Position numbers and translations under genes: made by a program. The notes beneath the pieces were generated by a model. It saw only the letters and a program-made list of their open reading frames with translations, was not told where the DNA came from and searched no databases. Below, one piece after another: positions 25,901-37,762 of a stretch of 64,000 bases of DNA. Positions within the stretch are counted from its first letter, which is position 1; each line of letters starts with the position of its first letter. Origin of the DNA: Sweltsa coloradensis. Taxonomy: Eukaryota > Arthropoda > Insecta > Plecoptera > Chloroperlidae. Where the stretch lies: NCBI GenBank assembly GCA_024449915.1, contig JAMZAV010000054.1, positions 682,001 through 746,000 of the forward strand, read 5' to 3'.

Positions 25901-26715
25901 ATGAGTGAAATACGAACGCTCGTCCTCACTCAAAATCTAATCTGGTTTAAATGTTCGAGAAGTTCACAACAGATCCCGTCGACTATCTACGCGTTAACTA
26001 TTATCATCAATCCCTACGTTTTTTTTTTTAAAGTTCGGATTCCCTTTTCTTCATTACAAATGGCTTCAAAATCCCTGGATCAATAAGTTAATCAGAAGGG
26101 CGTTGGGAGGAAAGCCCGATTCAAACTACTTTGAAATTCCTAACAAGTTTTCGATTTCAATCCTTGTTGAAAAGTTTCTTGCTCATTATCACTTGAATTG
26201 TTAAGCCAGGCCCGGTATACAGGCGTGCTTTAAATAAAACCTAATTACTTAGAGCTGGTCCACTAAAAGTTGATTTGTTTAACGTAGACGAATTTTATTT
26301 CCGTTACAAGTTGCGCCCTACGAACGAGTCTGTGTTTTTGTCGTTTTATCGAGAGGTGTTTTTAGCACCGATGCCAAGATAAATGGATAGCACCGAGCCT
26401 GGATGCCATTAACGATGCAAATATTTAACTATCCTCCTTTCTTGTCTATTGTTGTTGAAAATACGAAACGCGTGTGCAACGCCAACTTCTTAAGTAAATC
26501 AAAAGCTTTAGCGAGGACTACGAGATAAATGAAAGTTGGTTCTCTGCTAGAGTAACGCGATATCCTCGTCTCTGTCGATAGCGCCCCTTGAACACGAAAT
26601 CTCTTCAGACTTCGCTATCTTTCCAGTCCTCACGTGATGGAAGAGCGGCGAGTTGGAAGCTCACGTCACATAAGGGCGTTGTAAGTTCATATTATGTCGA
26701 TCTTCTTTTAAAACC
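22971..26715. other. AT-rich stretch with one hairpin, no gene recognised
   Basis: The only clear structure is an inverted repeat AAAATCACAGTT (24669-24680) / AACTGTGATTTT (24700-24711), a 12-base perfect stem with a 19-base loop. At 26560-26690 the sequence is locally GC-richer and carries TCACGTGA (26630-26637) and a CACGTCAC motif (about 26664), which could be regulatory but is unsupported by any adjacent gene. Confidence 0.45.
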
Positions 26716-26879
26716 CCTTCAGACCTGAATATGTAATAAGGAAATTTAAAAACCAAAACATTTATTATGTGATTTTTTTCAGATTTGACCTTCAGACCTG
26801 AATATTACTTAACAATGTTATAAGGAAATTTTAAAACCAAACCATTTATTATGTGAATTTTTTCAGAATTTCATTTTTA
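26716..26879 (+). repeat. Tandem duplication with an internal indel
   Basis: CCTTCAGACCTGAATAT occurs at 26716 and 26789. ATAAGGAAATTT and ACCAAA(A/C)CATTTATTATGTGA follow in each copy. The two copies differ by about 12 extra bases (TACTTAACAATG) in the second, so the repeat period is 73 before the indel and about 85 after it. Confidence 0.85.
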
Positions 26880-28681
26880 AAGAATTTTGGGGAATTTTGG
26901 ATTGAGAATAAAATTATAAATTTGCACCGTACATAAAATTAATATCAACATAGAAATACGGATTTTTTTTAAAATCCCTTATTTTACATGATTCTTTCTT
27001 TGATTAGGAAAGAAATATTGATTCGCAAAATTTCAGGGAAAAACCATGATATTCTTGTTTTTAGCTCTTTTTGCATCAGTGTATTTCGAAAGTGAACTAA
27101 AAAAAATCCTCATTATTGAACCACTAGTGAGTGCGTTCAAGTTTCGAAAACAGTGGTAAAAGAAAAAAAATCAGCCATAATAAAATCAAGAAGTTTATGT
27201 CCATGTATATATGTACGCAGAGGGTTTGAAGGAGTTCAACAGCACATTGCCATGAACCAACACAAAATGATTAATTCACGGTTCCATGAATATTCGTTGC
27301 CCAAGGATATTTTTCTTCCATCCGAGATTGTTTTTAGTAGCTACAAGGGTGACATTGAACTTTATTTATTTTCGATGGCGGTCGGGTACGTCCCACCAGC
27401 ATTACAGTTTGTGGAAATGGCGTTGCGTCCATACAACAGTTCACACGAATCTTGAGACTGCAAAGGATTTGGTCGCTAAATCTGTAATTGTTAGTCTTTG
27501 AGTGGGTTTAACTGGGGGCTATAGAATAAGCTACTCGGAACAATGGCGATCAATTGTTAGGCTCACCACATTGCTGCATTCGCATTATCAGCAGGGCCCA
27601 TGCAGTGCCTAATGGCGTCGTACACAACCCCTGTTTTGCAGCAGAGGTATACGTGTGTGATTTGGGGGTGGCTAACAATTCGGTTGCCTTATAATCATAA
27701 CCAAACTTTTGTGACCGGATTATATATCACATGTTTTATAAATGTAATTTGTTGTTTATCTTTAAGTTCTATAAGTTTATAGGTCCAATCCTACGTAATG
27801 ATTGTCTTAAACTTGATATAAAAAATATGTTGCTTTAAATTTTATCTTCTTCACATATTATGATTTAGTAAATTTATAATAATTTCGGTTATTTTATGTT
27901 TTTATTATATTGTGTCATGTTAATTTCTTTGTCGAAATAGTTCATGGTTATTTTGTTTATAAGATAACTTTATTTATATTGTTATTAGTTTTACTTTGAA
28001 AGGTACAGGTAATCAAATATATAAAATATTCGTTGACATGAATTTTCTCTCTATTAGCTCTTTTGTAAGTTTATAATAGCGCTCCTCTGCTATTCAGAAA
28101 TAACACAATTGTTTGGAAATGGAACATACTATTATAAGTATTAAAGTTATAATTAAAACAGAATGTGTTTTGACGACGTTAAGTTTATTTAATGCGAATT
28201 TTAAATTTTGCTCTAACAAATTATTAGAATCAAATAATACAGTTACATTGTTTTGCCAAACTTATTTTAAATGTTAGCCGTCTTTTTCTATAGTTTTGCG
28301 AAATGAATATTATTAATTCTAACTATAAAATGCTTCACTTGCAAAACCAATAATATTTCCATTGTTTCATTACATTTTGAATCGAGTTGAGGAATGAAAA
28401 CATTATTTCAGTCGAAACTGATAATATTTCTGAAGTGAGCAAATATTTGTTATACGAGTTCCACAATGAGAGGGTGGGTAATAAATTATTCAGGTAGGGT
28501 ACAATTTAAACCAATCCATCAATAATTCAGAGAAGTTTGTAAATTAATTGAAAATAAACGGTTAACTAATAACTCAATCATGTCTGAAATGTGCATGTTT
28601 TGGTAGCCCGGTACTTGTGCGTATGCTTGTAGGATTAATTCATCGATTTTCTTGCGTAACCCCTCTTTTACTGTAATATTG

Positions 28682-28827
28682 CTATTCGAGACGATGAGTG
28701 GTGATAAATGAGGGTGAAGGACAATTACAAAACACATGCCGTATGCGGGATTCGAATCCGCGTCCTCCTAGTGGCATACGCTGTGGACCAACGCCCGAAT
28801 CTTATGTGCAACCGCGGACGGAATCTT
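28682..28827 (-). mobile_element. tRNA-derived SINE, group A, minus strand
   Basis: Read on the minus strand, the head starts near 28827 (AGATTCCGTCCGCGGTTGCACATA), has a B-box match GGATTCGAATCCC at about 28746-28758, and ends in a tail CCTTCACCCTCATTTATC...CATCGTCTCGAATAGC at 28682-28721. The head (GTCCGCGGT-GCACATA) and tail match the plus-strand copy at 17878-18040. The head could be mistaken for a genuine tRNA gene, but it lacks a closed acceptor stem and is followed by the SINE tail. Confidence 0.75.
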
Positions 28828-29574
28828 GTAAGATTAGAAGATTTTTCCCTTTAATTAATCGTTAATATTTTTAATTGGATATAAATTGATGTAATACAAA
28901 TACATTCAATAAATGGAATGGAATTTGACACAAATTTGTAACCTTACGATAGGGAGTAGTTGGTAAGTAAGAAACATTGACGGAGTACTGGTCCGATTTC
29001 TCGTCATATTATTTACTTATACGGAGAGATTTCTTGCGGCCAGAATCGATCCCTCTTGAACTCTTGAACCTAAGTACTAAGCATCATTCTGTCATTCAAA
29101 CGCAATAAAAATCTCTTAGCGCAAAATACTTCCGACGTACGACGACTTTAGATTACTTTACCGAGAAGCTAAAAACTTTTGCAAACTTTCACATTCGAAA
29201 CCTTTTGCAAAACTTCCGTGGATTCAATAATATTTTTGAGATGCTCGAATTTGGTTCGGAACGATAAATCAAGCAATTCATATATATTAAACCTTTATTA
29301 CACACATTTTCCCCACGATAACTTTCACATAATAACAGTAGAACCTACAGCATTAAAGCTTAACGTTCTGTTGGAGAAATTGAAATATCGCATTCGGGTG
29401 AAGAGGGTGTTTCTAGCATATCAGCTGGTAGGTTTGTCCTAGGAATTATTTCAACGGGTTGTTTGCCTAATATTGGTTTAATAATACCTATGTCTGTAAT
29501 GTTCCAGTGTTGAAAGAGCTGATAGGGATTGTTTAAATAAACCGGAATGAAAGCCTGTATTCACATTTGAGTGT

Positions 29575-29690
29575 GGGGTCCCTCTGGACCCCGTGACGTA
29601 GGATGGAGCGTCTGCCGCTTGTAATGAAAAGCGAAGGAGTCGTGAGTTTACCATCTCAGAGACAAAAACCTGTCAAATAACTTCTGACGC
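29575..29690 (+). other. Perfect short hairpin and decayed tRNA-like sequence
   Basis: GGGGTCC-CTCT-GGACCCC at 29575-29592 forms a perfect 7-base stem with a 4-base loop. It is followed by GTAGGATGGAGCGTCTGCCGC...GGAGTCGTGAGTTTACC, which resembles a decayed tRNA-derived SINE head with a lost B box. No second copy was recognised. The function is unknown. Confidence 0.35.
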
Positions 29691-30721
29691 TACCGGCGTT
29701 ACGGAGAAATCCTCCTCTGCCATTACTTGATTTTTAAAACGTGAATTACGACATCGCATTCCGCACTTGTTATAATGTCCGTATTGTTTGCTAAAGGCGT
29801 TATAAAAAGATAATAAGTTTTAAGGTTAAGTACAAAGTTATGAAACGTTTTCAACTATACGGATTGTATTTCTAGCGGAATAGAAAGCTCTAGAAACGCA
29901 GTTCTGCGTTTAGGGTGAAATACGGAGCTATTGCCCATAAATGTTCCCAGTGTGGCCGTGGAGAAAATGATTATTTATTTAGGCTGTGCCCCCCAGTCAT
30001 CGAATGGGACATATACAAATAAAATCGCCATGAAAGATGGAGCAGTCAGTTAGTAATCGCTTTCACTGTCGTCTGTAGGGCCTTGGACGACGAGGGATTT
30101 GCCCCGACTTCTAACCATTTGTAGAAAACACACGCAGACCAAAATAGAGGCATTCACGTTTTAGAAGGAGTTGTTTTCACTTTTCAGCCGGTTTTCGTTT
30201 TGTGTTGTCAAAGTAACCCAGCACGGAGAGACAATAAAGCAATTACATGTCGGAATTTTGCCGATATTGACTAATAGATAGTTGAAATTATTAATAATAT
30301 GCAACTTATTCCTTAAATCAATATTACCTATATTGTAAAATACTGTGGTACTTTGTGCAACATGTTTCATTTCTACTAGGTTCAATCGTTAAGAATAATA
30401 GTAAGACTCTTTATACACTTATTATGATGATCATAATTGTTTTTGATTTGGTTGGGATTTGCTTGAAGAATTGTTCCGAATTCAATTTTATGTATTATAT
30501 ATGGCTTTATATGGTCAAATGACCTTTTCGCGCTATAGATAGTAAACGATAAATTTTACGATTTCTAAAAACGATCAAATTGTTATTTTGTACACCATGA
30601 GTTTGGTTTTAAATAAAACTGTGATTATACAGTTGAAGTGCAAGAAACTGATAATCATAATACGGTCTTTGAAGAGTGGAACAATACATTATCAATTTCA
30701 TACAATGAGATAGTTTTGAGA

Positions 30722-31055
30722 TTCAAAAACGCTCCGAAATGCTTAATGTGAGAAGCCAAGTGCTAAAATGATGGTTTGAAAACACTCCGAAATGCTAAAT
30801 GTGAGAAGCCAAGTGCTAAAATGATGGTTTGAAAACACTCCGAAATGCTAAATGTGAGAATCCAAGTGCTAAAATGATGGTTTGAAAACACTCCGAAATG
30901 CTAAATGTGAGAAGCCAAGTGCTAAAATGATGGTTTGAAAACACTCCGAAATGCTAAATGTGAGAAGCCAAGTGCTAAAATGATGGTTTGAAAACACTCC
31001 GAAATGCTAAATGTGAGAAGCCAAGTGCTAACAGGATGGTTTGAAAACACTCCGA
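30722..31055 (+). repeat. 53-base minisatellite, about 6.3 copies
   Basis: Unit boundaries fall at 30775, 30828, 30881, 30934, 30987 and 31040, exactly 53 bases apart, each starting TTTGAAAACACTCCGAAATG. The core continues with GTGAGAAGCCAAGTGCTAAA and ends ATGATGG. The first copy (30722-30774) is divergent; the inner copies are almost identical, differing by single bases (GAATCCAAG at about 30858, AACAGGATGG in the last). The homogeneity suggests recent expansion. The unit has no conserved reading frame because 53 is not a multiple of three. Confidence 0.97.
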
Positions 31056-31059
31056 GCTC

Positions 31060-33700
31060 CCATCTCTACTACTTGCGCTTGCACCTGTATTAAACTAACT
31101 ACGAGGTTCAGTACACTGAACTGCATGATACAATTAGTTATGCTCGCAAGAACTTTGCTCGATATTTTTAATTTTTCAAAGACATCAAGCTCTCAGTGCT
31201 TCGTACTCTGAAATGAGCGCACAGTAAAGTAAATTACATCAACAATTAATTAGTCTACTTTGACCTCTAATCACGTTATCAATAGAAGGACGTCCCTAAT
31301 TGGCTTAAAAGGAGACTAATTAATTCATTTGTGAGAGTATGAAGTTGGCTTTGATGAGGTCGGAAGGTGAGGATGGTTTATCGTGAACGAGCACAGTTTT
31401 AATTTAGCCACAGAGAGTGATAATTAAAAGCGAAACATGAGTCGCCGCGTCGTTCTCATAAGTCGCGTGAAGAACTCAATTAACACAGTAATGACAATGC
31501 ATGATGACAACCTACGCCCTCCCCTGGCACCGCTTCGCTTTTTACTGATACCGCCGGAGATAAAGTTACAATTAGACTCTAAGAGCTGAACGCAATGTGT
31601 TTCACCAAACACCACTCACGAAACACAAAGTTAGAATTACTTTTAATTGGACTTGAAATTGTTTTTGGGTTATCCAAATTTCAGTTTAATAGGACCCTAC
31701 AGATCGTTGTTTTATTCCTTAAAAGCTCCCAATTCATGACAAAAACATGTGACGTTTAACTCTAACGTACAATGGGGATATTGTCGTCATTTCCTTGTAC
31801 TATACAAGTCAAAACTTTATTACATAGAAGTAAGGTTGATATCACTGTAGAAATATTTTAATAACGAAAGTTTCGGTTTAATCTAAATGTTGGTTGCATA
31901 TACAGCGTACGAGAAAATGAAATACAACATAGAAGCAAATTTCTATGCCTCCAAAGTTCTGAAGACTAAATTGTCTCTGTGTAACCAACTGGTGACAAAG
32001 GGATTAATTATTCTTTCAGTCAATTAACTTTCTTTATATTTAATTTGCACTTTGTTTCAACTAAGAGCGAGTTAAATGCGCCAAAAAATGCCTTCAACTT
32101 ACTGTCTCTCGAGTTTGTTTATTGCGAAATGGCGGAAGCAACTTTAATATATATTTAAAAGTTTAATTAACCAGTTGGGAAAATAGCAAAGGGTGAAAGT
32201 GTCTGGATTATTCATTAAATGTCCATCCAATTAAGTCTTTAGAAACTGATTTGCACTGCAAGAAAAATCAATGAAAGCTTTTTTGCCCTCTGTTGTGAGA
32301 AAACTCAGATATTTTCAACTTTAAATCCATTTCATCTTTTTAAAATCTGTCTGAAAGTGATACCTACGACAAACATTAAATGGTTTGGACTTGTTAGCTC
32401 AAAACATGATATTCCAACAATATCTTTCTTGTAATAACACCACGGCAAATAACACTTTAATGGCTAGCATTTTCGAACTTGGTAGAACAGGGCTCAGGGA
32501 GTCCCCAGTTTTGATGTCCCGTCTCATTATTATCTTGTAAATAAGCCCTGGTGTCACGCTACCATTTAACAGTAACAAAACAGTGAATCGAGGGCGGAAG
32601 CAAGACAATAAAATATCATTAAAACGTTTGAACACTCCCTTAATGCGAAACGTCATTCGTTATTTATTCCATCGTGGAAAGTACATTGTTGAACAAAAGA
32701 AACATCCAAGCAGCAATAGATGAAAGAAATACATACATTATATACTTTCTCAGACTTAAAAGAAACAGATTGCAACATCTTTAGTTTGTCAATAAAACTC
32801 AACTGAGGTACATAGAATATTTAAAGAACTTTTTTAATTTAAAAGACACATCCTCACTCATAAAAAAGATTGGACCACATTTTACGTTCAGAGTGGCAAC
32901 TTTTACTGATATGTCTGCAAACGAATTCCATCTGCTAGAGCGAAACAGCGAAAACAACGAATTTGCTCTTAAAGCCATAACCCCTATTAATATACTGCCT
33001 CCAGTGAAGAATTTTACAATAACTTCATTATTAAGTTCTCCTGATATTACGATTTTTAATGGAAAATATTAAGGAGTTTTTGGATGGGTGTAATTTAGCT
33101 TGGGCTCTCTTGGACTCGCTGATGGAACAAAGTGCAGACACAGTCTGTCCCCAAAAACCTTTGCGATCGCGATTAACAAACAAGTCTTTTACCACCGGCA
33201 CACACAAAATATAATAGCACATTCGCAGATTACCCAATTTGGCGTTTAGTGATATTGTAATGCTAAGACTTATTTTACAACAACGTTCTTAGCAGCTAAT
33301 TTATTTGTGATTAAGTTTTTCATGGAATTGTATTCAAAGCACCTGTTTAATAGTTATGAGTGAGGGGTCTTAACTTAGAACTTAGAACTTTAGACTGTCG
33401 TTGTAAAATATTCTGTCTTCATGGTATGATGTGTATGAGACGGAGTTTCATGCTCATGTTGCTGTCAACATTCCACCTGAGAGCATTATCACGTTTCAAC
33501 AATAAAAAGTGCATGCACTTGTATTGCGTGACACAATAATGCATGCTCATGTTTTATAAAACTGACACTAATTATCATTCTGATTCATCATGTTATTATG
33601 TAGAATGTATGAATATGTTCTACCATTCAACAAGATTAAAATCATATTCTCCCAAAATGTATAAAAGTTATTTATTTATTTTTAAAGTTATTTATATTTA
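31060..33700. other. AT-rich stretch, nothing recognised
   Basis: Frames of 63-85 codons on the minus strand lack domain or splice support. No repeats or RNA-gene signatures were noticed. Confidence 0.5.
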
Positions 33701-33709
33701 GTTTTAAAT

Positions 33710-33761
33710 GAAGGGAATCAGGCATAGCTTGCTATGTGGCTATGCCCTTCTGATTCTCTTC
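33710..33761 (+). other. Strong 19-base-pair hairpin (small-RNA precursor-like or palindromic relic)
   Basis: GAAGGGAATCAG pairs with CTGATTCTCTTC along all 12 positions, with one G-U. Inside it, GCATAGC pairs with GCTATGC. The loop is TTGCTATGTG and the right arm carries a 4-base bulge CCTT. The total span of 52 nt is short for an animal pre-miRNA (usually about 60 or more), so a miRNA is possible but not favoured. Confidence 0.5.
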
Positions 33762-34984
33762 AACATGTTAAGTGTACTTTGTATCTTGATTTGTGGAAAA
33801 TACAAAAATACTATTAATAATTTTTTTAAATGGTTAATTCTTAATATCTTGGTGGTATAAACAATCGTCTGATTTCTTTAATCCACAACTTAATTATATG
33901 ATTTGAAGAATTGAAATCTTTCGTGGCTTATACTAATAAATCTATACAGTTTTGGGGACATTGCATCTTCAAACGCGCAATATCACAGGTACGTGAGGTA
34001 ATTACTCCCTTTAACGCGGTGAAATGTCCAGAAAACCGGCTTATATTTACATTATAAAAAATGAAACTATATAACAGGTAGTAACGTTATAAATATAAAT
34101 CATTGGACTTTTTCACTGTTAGTTAACAAAATATTTATTTAAATGTGATATTTCGATTTCTTTACAGAAATCTTTATCAAACAAAATTAACAATTAAAAA
34201 ACCACAACAGACAGGAAAAAACATTTCACAAATTATTATAAATATGGCTGTGCATTAGTACCAAATTATTAACAAAAAAGTTTATTATGAATAAAAATAA
34301 AAAACCAAAAAAACAGAACATTGAATTGACAAGTTGGACAGTTATTGATGTATGAAATAAAGCTATTGATCTAGTGATGAAATTGATGGACAGAAACTTT
34401 TCCAAATGGCTGGATAATTAACACTAGGCACACTGATTGTATTGGCCACACATGAAATCAAACCAGCTTCCTTAATTTTCCGTGTTGTGGCATTAGACTC
34501 ATGTGCAAGGATTGAAGCGTCTTCCCAATTAATATGATGATGATTTACATGATTACATATTACGTAATATTATATAAACCACAAGCATAAGTTATTTTTA
34601 TTTACAACGTGTATTAAACTAGTTAGGCAATTACTTACGACACAAGATTCGAAGCTTTTGGATGAGCTCGATTACGCCAGGCTTCGACGCAGAATGCAGA
34701 GGTTTAGTCTGGATTACTTAGAAGCTCTAATGCTTGTCTTATCGGGTTACGGTGTGCACCGACATGTCAAGTAAGTTTGTGTGTGTGGTGCGATCAGAGC
34801 ACATTTTCTTAATAATTCTTACATTTTTTAGTAGATGACCGTAAATATGCAACCAATCAGGTAATTTGTAGTTATTTCCTAAGCTTGCGTATCGGAAATG
34901 TAATGAAATGTTGAAATGTGCTCTAATTGCGCCCATACGCTTATCCTTTGTAACCAACCTCCGAAAATTTCAAATTTTGTGTGT

Positions 34985-35576
34985 GAAAATTGGAGTTAGA
35001 AAAGTGAATTCCTCAATGTATGTGAAATTTTGTGGATTTGCCGAGCATACGAGTTTTTAAATAGCCTTTTAACGTTGTAACAAAAGTTGGCCTGAACTCA
35101 AACAGCAGCTTTGACAGAGAAACCATGTGTACCCGGTGTACATGCTTAGAGAAACGAAGTGAGGATTGAGCCAGGCATTAGCTTGCCGTACGAGAGAACA
35201 TTGTCACACCAGGGTAGGGGGGGGGGGGGGGGGTCGTAACTGGGGGGTGTTTCTTCACAAATCAAGTTAATAATTATTCAAGTGAGTGTGCATTTTATTA
35301 CTGAAATATTCATAATTGTTTTACTCATGCCACAAATAAGCGTAACGTATTATCAGGGTAAAATCTAAAACAATGTTATGTGACCATGCAAATCAGTAGT
35401 AGATTTCTTCCAAAATCTCCCATTCCCTTTTACAACATCATCAAAAGAGATGACCACACCCTTGACTAGAATCTGTATTGTGAAAAGTTCTCTCTTCCAG
35501 CATTTCTCCTAGATTAGAAGTGAATATTTCTGGAACATTTCTACTTCTACCCAGAATAAAAACTTGTAATATTACT
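34985..35576 (+). repeat. Duplicated segment, copy 1 (fuller copy)
   Basis: Begins GAAAATTGGAGTTAGAAAAG and ends near TTGTAATATTACTTAAAA. It contains a G17 run (35217-35233). Landmarks (GCCGAGCATACG, GGCCTGAACTCAAACAGC, AATCAAGTTAATAATTATTC, TAAAATCTAAAACAAT, TAGAATCTGTAT) recur in the same order in copy 2, about 960 bases downstream. I see no gene content, and the nature of the segment is unknown. Confidence 0.85.
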
Positions 35577-35873
35577 TAAAACTAGGAACGCTCAGTTGGA
35601 CGCGTTGATAAGCGAGCACGTGCTATAGCTAGACCCACATTGCACATTTTTTTAATTTAAAAATTTACGACGTTGCGTTTCCAGTATTATTTATTATTGC
35701 CAAGGTATTGGGTAAACCGTGTTTAAATCTTTACTTTAAAATCCACCGCCATCTAGAGGACCTTGACTCATTGGGAAAAATATTGAAACTCTTGTGACAA
35801 ATAATAGACTGCTTCCTCGAAAGTATTTTGATTACTTCTAGTGGCAGTGCATTAGAAACTTCGCGCGTCTTTT

Positions 35874-35889
35874 CGTTGCCATGGCAACG
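35874..35889. promoter_or_regulatory. Perfect RFX X-box palindrome
   Basis: CGTTGCCATGGCAACG is a 16-base perfect palindrome that contains GTTGCCATGGCAAC, the canonical symmetric X-box bound by RFX factors, which in animals drive many ciliary genes. It is preceded by TCGCGCGTC, a small CpG-rich patch. No gene start is recognisable within reach, so function is inference from the motif alone. The motif lies in the spacer between the two duplicated segments and is not part of either. Confidence 0.45.
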
Positions 35890-35943
35890 TTACTTTTGTT
35901 ATAATGATTCCATCACATACTTATCGACCAAACTAAAATTAAA

Positions 35944-36455
35944 TGAAAATTGGACGTAGAAAGTGAATTCCTCAATGTATGTGATTTTGGATTTGCCGAG
36001 CATACGTTTTAAATGCCTTTTAACGTTTGATAAAAAAAGTTTGGCCTGAACTCAAACAGCTTTGAAAGAACATGTGTTACCGGTGTACTGCTTAGGAACG
36101 AAGTGAGTTGGCCAGGCAAAGTTGCGTACGATGAGAACATGTCACACCGGGAGGGGGGGGGGGGGAGTGTCGTAACTGAGGTTCTTCACGAATCAAGTTA
36201 ATAATTATTCAAGTGATCGTGCTTTTATTACTGAAAATCTATTGTTACCAGCACAATAAGCGAACGTATATCAGGTAAAATCTAAAACAATATGTGACCA
36301 GCAAACATAAAATCTCAAAACCTCCATCCTTTACAACACATCAAAAGAAAACCAACCTACTAGAATCTGTATGTGAATCTTCAGCATTTTCCAGATTGAG
36401 AGTAAATCTGGAAATTCACTCTCCAGTAAAAAACTTCGTAATATTACTTAAAATT
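35944..36455 (+). repeat. Duplicated segment, copy 2 (deletion-riddled)
   Basis: Same landmark order as copy 1, but about 80 bases shorter because of many scattered 1-4-base losses (for example AGTTTTTAAATAGCC in copy 1 against GTTTTAAATGCC here). The G-run is 13 long (36153-36165). Substitutions seem less common than deletions, an odd pattern for natural divergence. See the finding on a possible assembly artefact. Confidence 0.85.
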
Positions 36456-36835
36456 ATACATCGAAATTAGCATTATACCGTATTCTTCAAAGCAATGCAG
36501 ACAATACGATTCAGAACAAAAAGGCTCTTCCGAACCGTTGAACAATACCAGGTCTTAAATAAATATTTAACCAATTATAAGATGCGCACTCCTCAAGATA
36601 ATCGATTTTCGTTTCCAAATTCCGTTAACTAGATTTCCAGTTTAAAAAGATTTCGCGAGTTGCAATTCTATTTTCGGTGTTTATTTAATCGAGTTTCAAT
36701 ATCTATTGATTTCTTAGAAATGTTCTTCGGATACTCAGCTTAATAGAACTCCACTCATTGGAGTTCTTCATTGAATCATTCATTTCAGTACCGGCTGCAG
36801 GGCACACGTAAGACTAAGGAATAAATCACTCACGC

Positions 36836-36890
36836 ACAGTGGCGAATCGGGAGAGGGGTGGGGGGTGCAGCCCTCCCCCAACATTTCACA
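36836..36890 (+). mobile_element. Possible DNA-transposon terminus with G/C-run inverted repeat
   Basis: CAGTGGCGAATCGGGAGAGG followed by GGTGGGGGGTGCAGCCCTCCCCCAAC. Many animal elements begin CAGTGGCG followed by G-rich then C-rich runs. Neither the second terminus nor any coding sequence was found. This is resemblance only. Confidence 0.3.
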
Positions 36891-37111
36891 TTCAGGTAAA
36901 TTCGGCAGGTAACCTAGGCATACGCTACATAACAATTGAATATTGCATCCAAACAATTTATTATCATACAATATTTAGTAAGACAACTTACATTATGTAA
37001 GAAATAATTTAAATTCCAACGCACGTCAGCGCAGCTGCGTCTTTGGCTTTTTGCAATGTTAAATTCCCTCCACATTGCTAATAATATATTTGAACACCGA
37101 ACACCAAGTTA

Positions 37112-37440
37112 TAAGCGAACTTCGGGCGTGGTCAGGGGGAGAGTGGGTGAACGCCCTACCCTAAGACACACATATCCGCTGGTTAGAGAAAATGAAGGGT
37201 TCGAGAGCTATAGTGTAACGGCTTCGTTCTCCTCGACGTCTGCTCGGCAGTCTGGGTTAGTGGAGGAACCTATATGACTGTCAATGTTACACCGCCCTTT
37301 CGGATGGGACGTACAGCCGTTGGTCCCCTTGATACTTTTCGAAGGAGAAGGCTACGTGCCGGTACCGGGTTCCCCTTCTCCCTTCTGTTCATACTTCATC
37401 GTCATCTATCACCAACCATCGTCTCAAATAGCCTGACGTT
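37112..37440 (+). mobile_element. SINE-like element, group C, plus strand (5'-truncated)
   Basis: About 330 bases matching the minus-strand element at 41345-41731: GTGGTCAGGGGGAGAGTGGG, GCTGGTTAGAG, GGTTCGAGAGCT (B-box-like), CTTTCGGATGGGACGTA, GCCGTTGGTCCCCTTG, GTGCCGGTACCGGGTT. It ends with the CTTCATCGTCATCTATCACC...CATCGTCTC tail that also ends the group A SINEs. The short reading frames of 61-73 codons here are accidental. The 5' portion present in the 41.7-kb copy is missing. Confidence 0.8.
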
Positions 37441-37762
37441 AAGCAATATCAAATCTTAATCTTTCAATTACAGCTCTAGACTTTAACATCCACGATCTTA
37501 GAACTTCTGGTCAACCAAATGATACGATTTGATGGTAAATTGGCTTTTAAAGTAGCAGGAGTACCAGCGTGCAATTGGGGCTTTCCCACAACATTCGTCA
37601 TCATTTGTTAGTAATGTTAATAAGGCCTATAACATTTGGACATTACTGAACCTACCTATACCGCGGATCATTATTTACTATATTTTGTGATGGATCATAT
37701 CGAATTTCAACTTGCCTTTGTTTGACGGGTTAAAAATGAAAATAAATATAATAAATGTAACT

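Noticed and set aside
27153..27455. 100-codon plus-strand frame ending in AVGYVPPALQFVEMALRP
   Set aside because: Locally balanced composition caught my eye, but there is no recognised domain, no acceptor site, and a competing frame overlaps it.
30722..31055. CRISPR-like array
   Set aside because: Units are contiguous 53-base copies without unique spacers, and the context is eukaryotic; it is a minisatellite.
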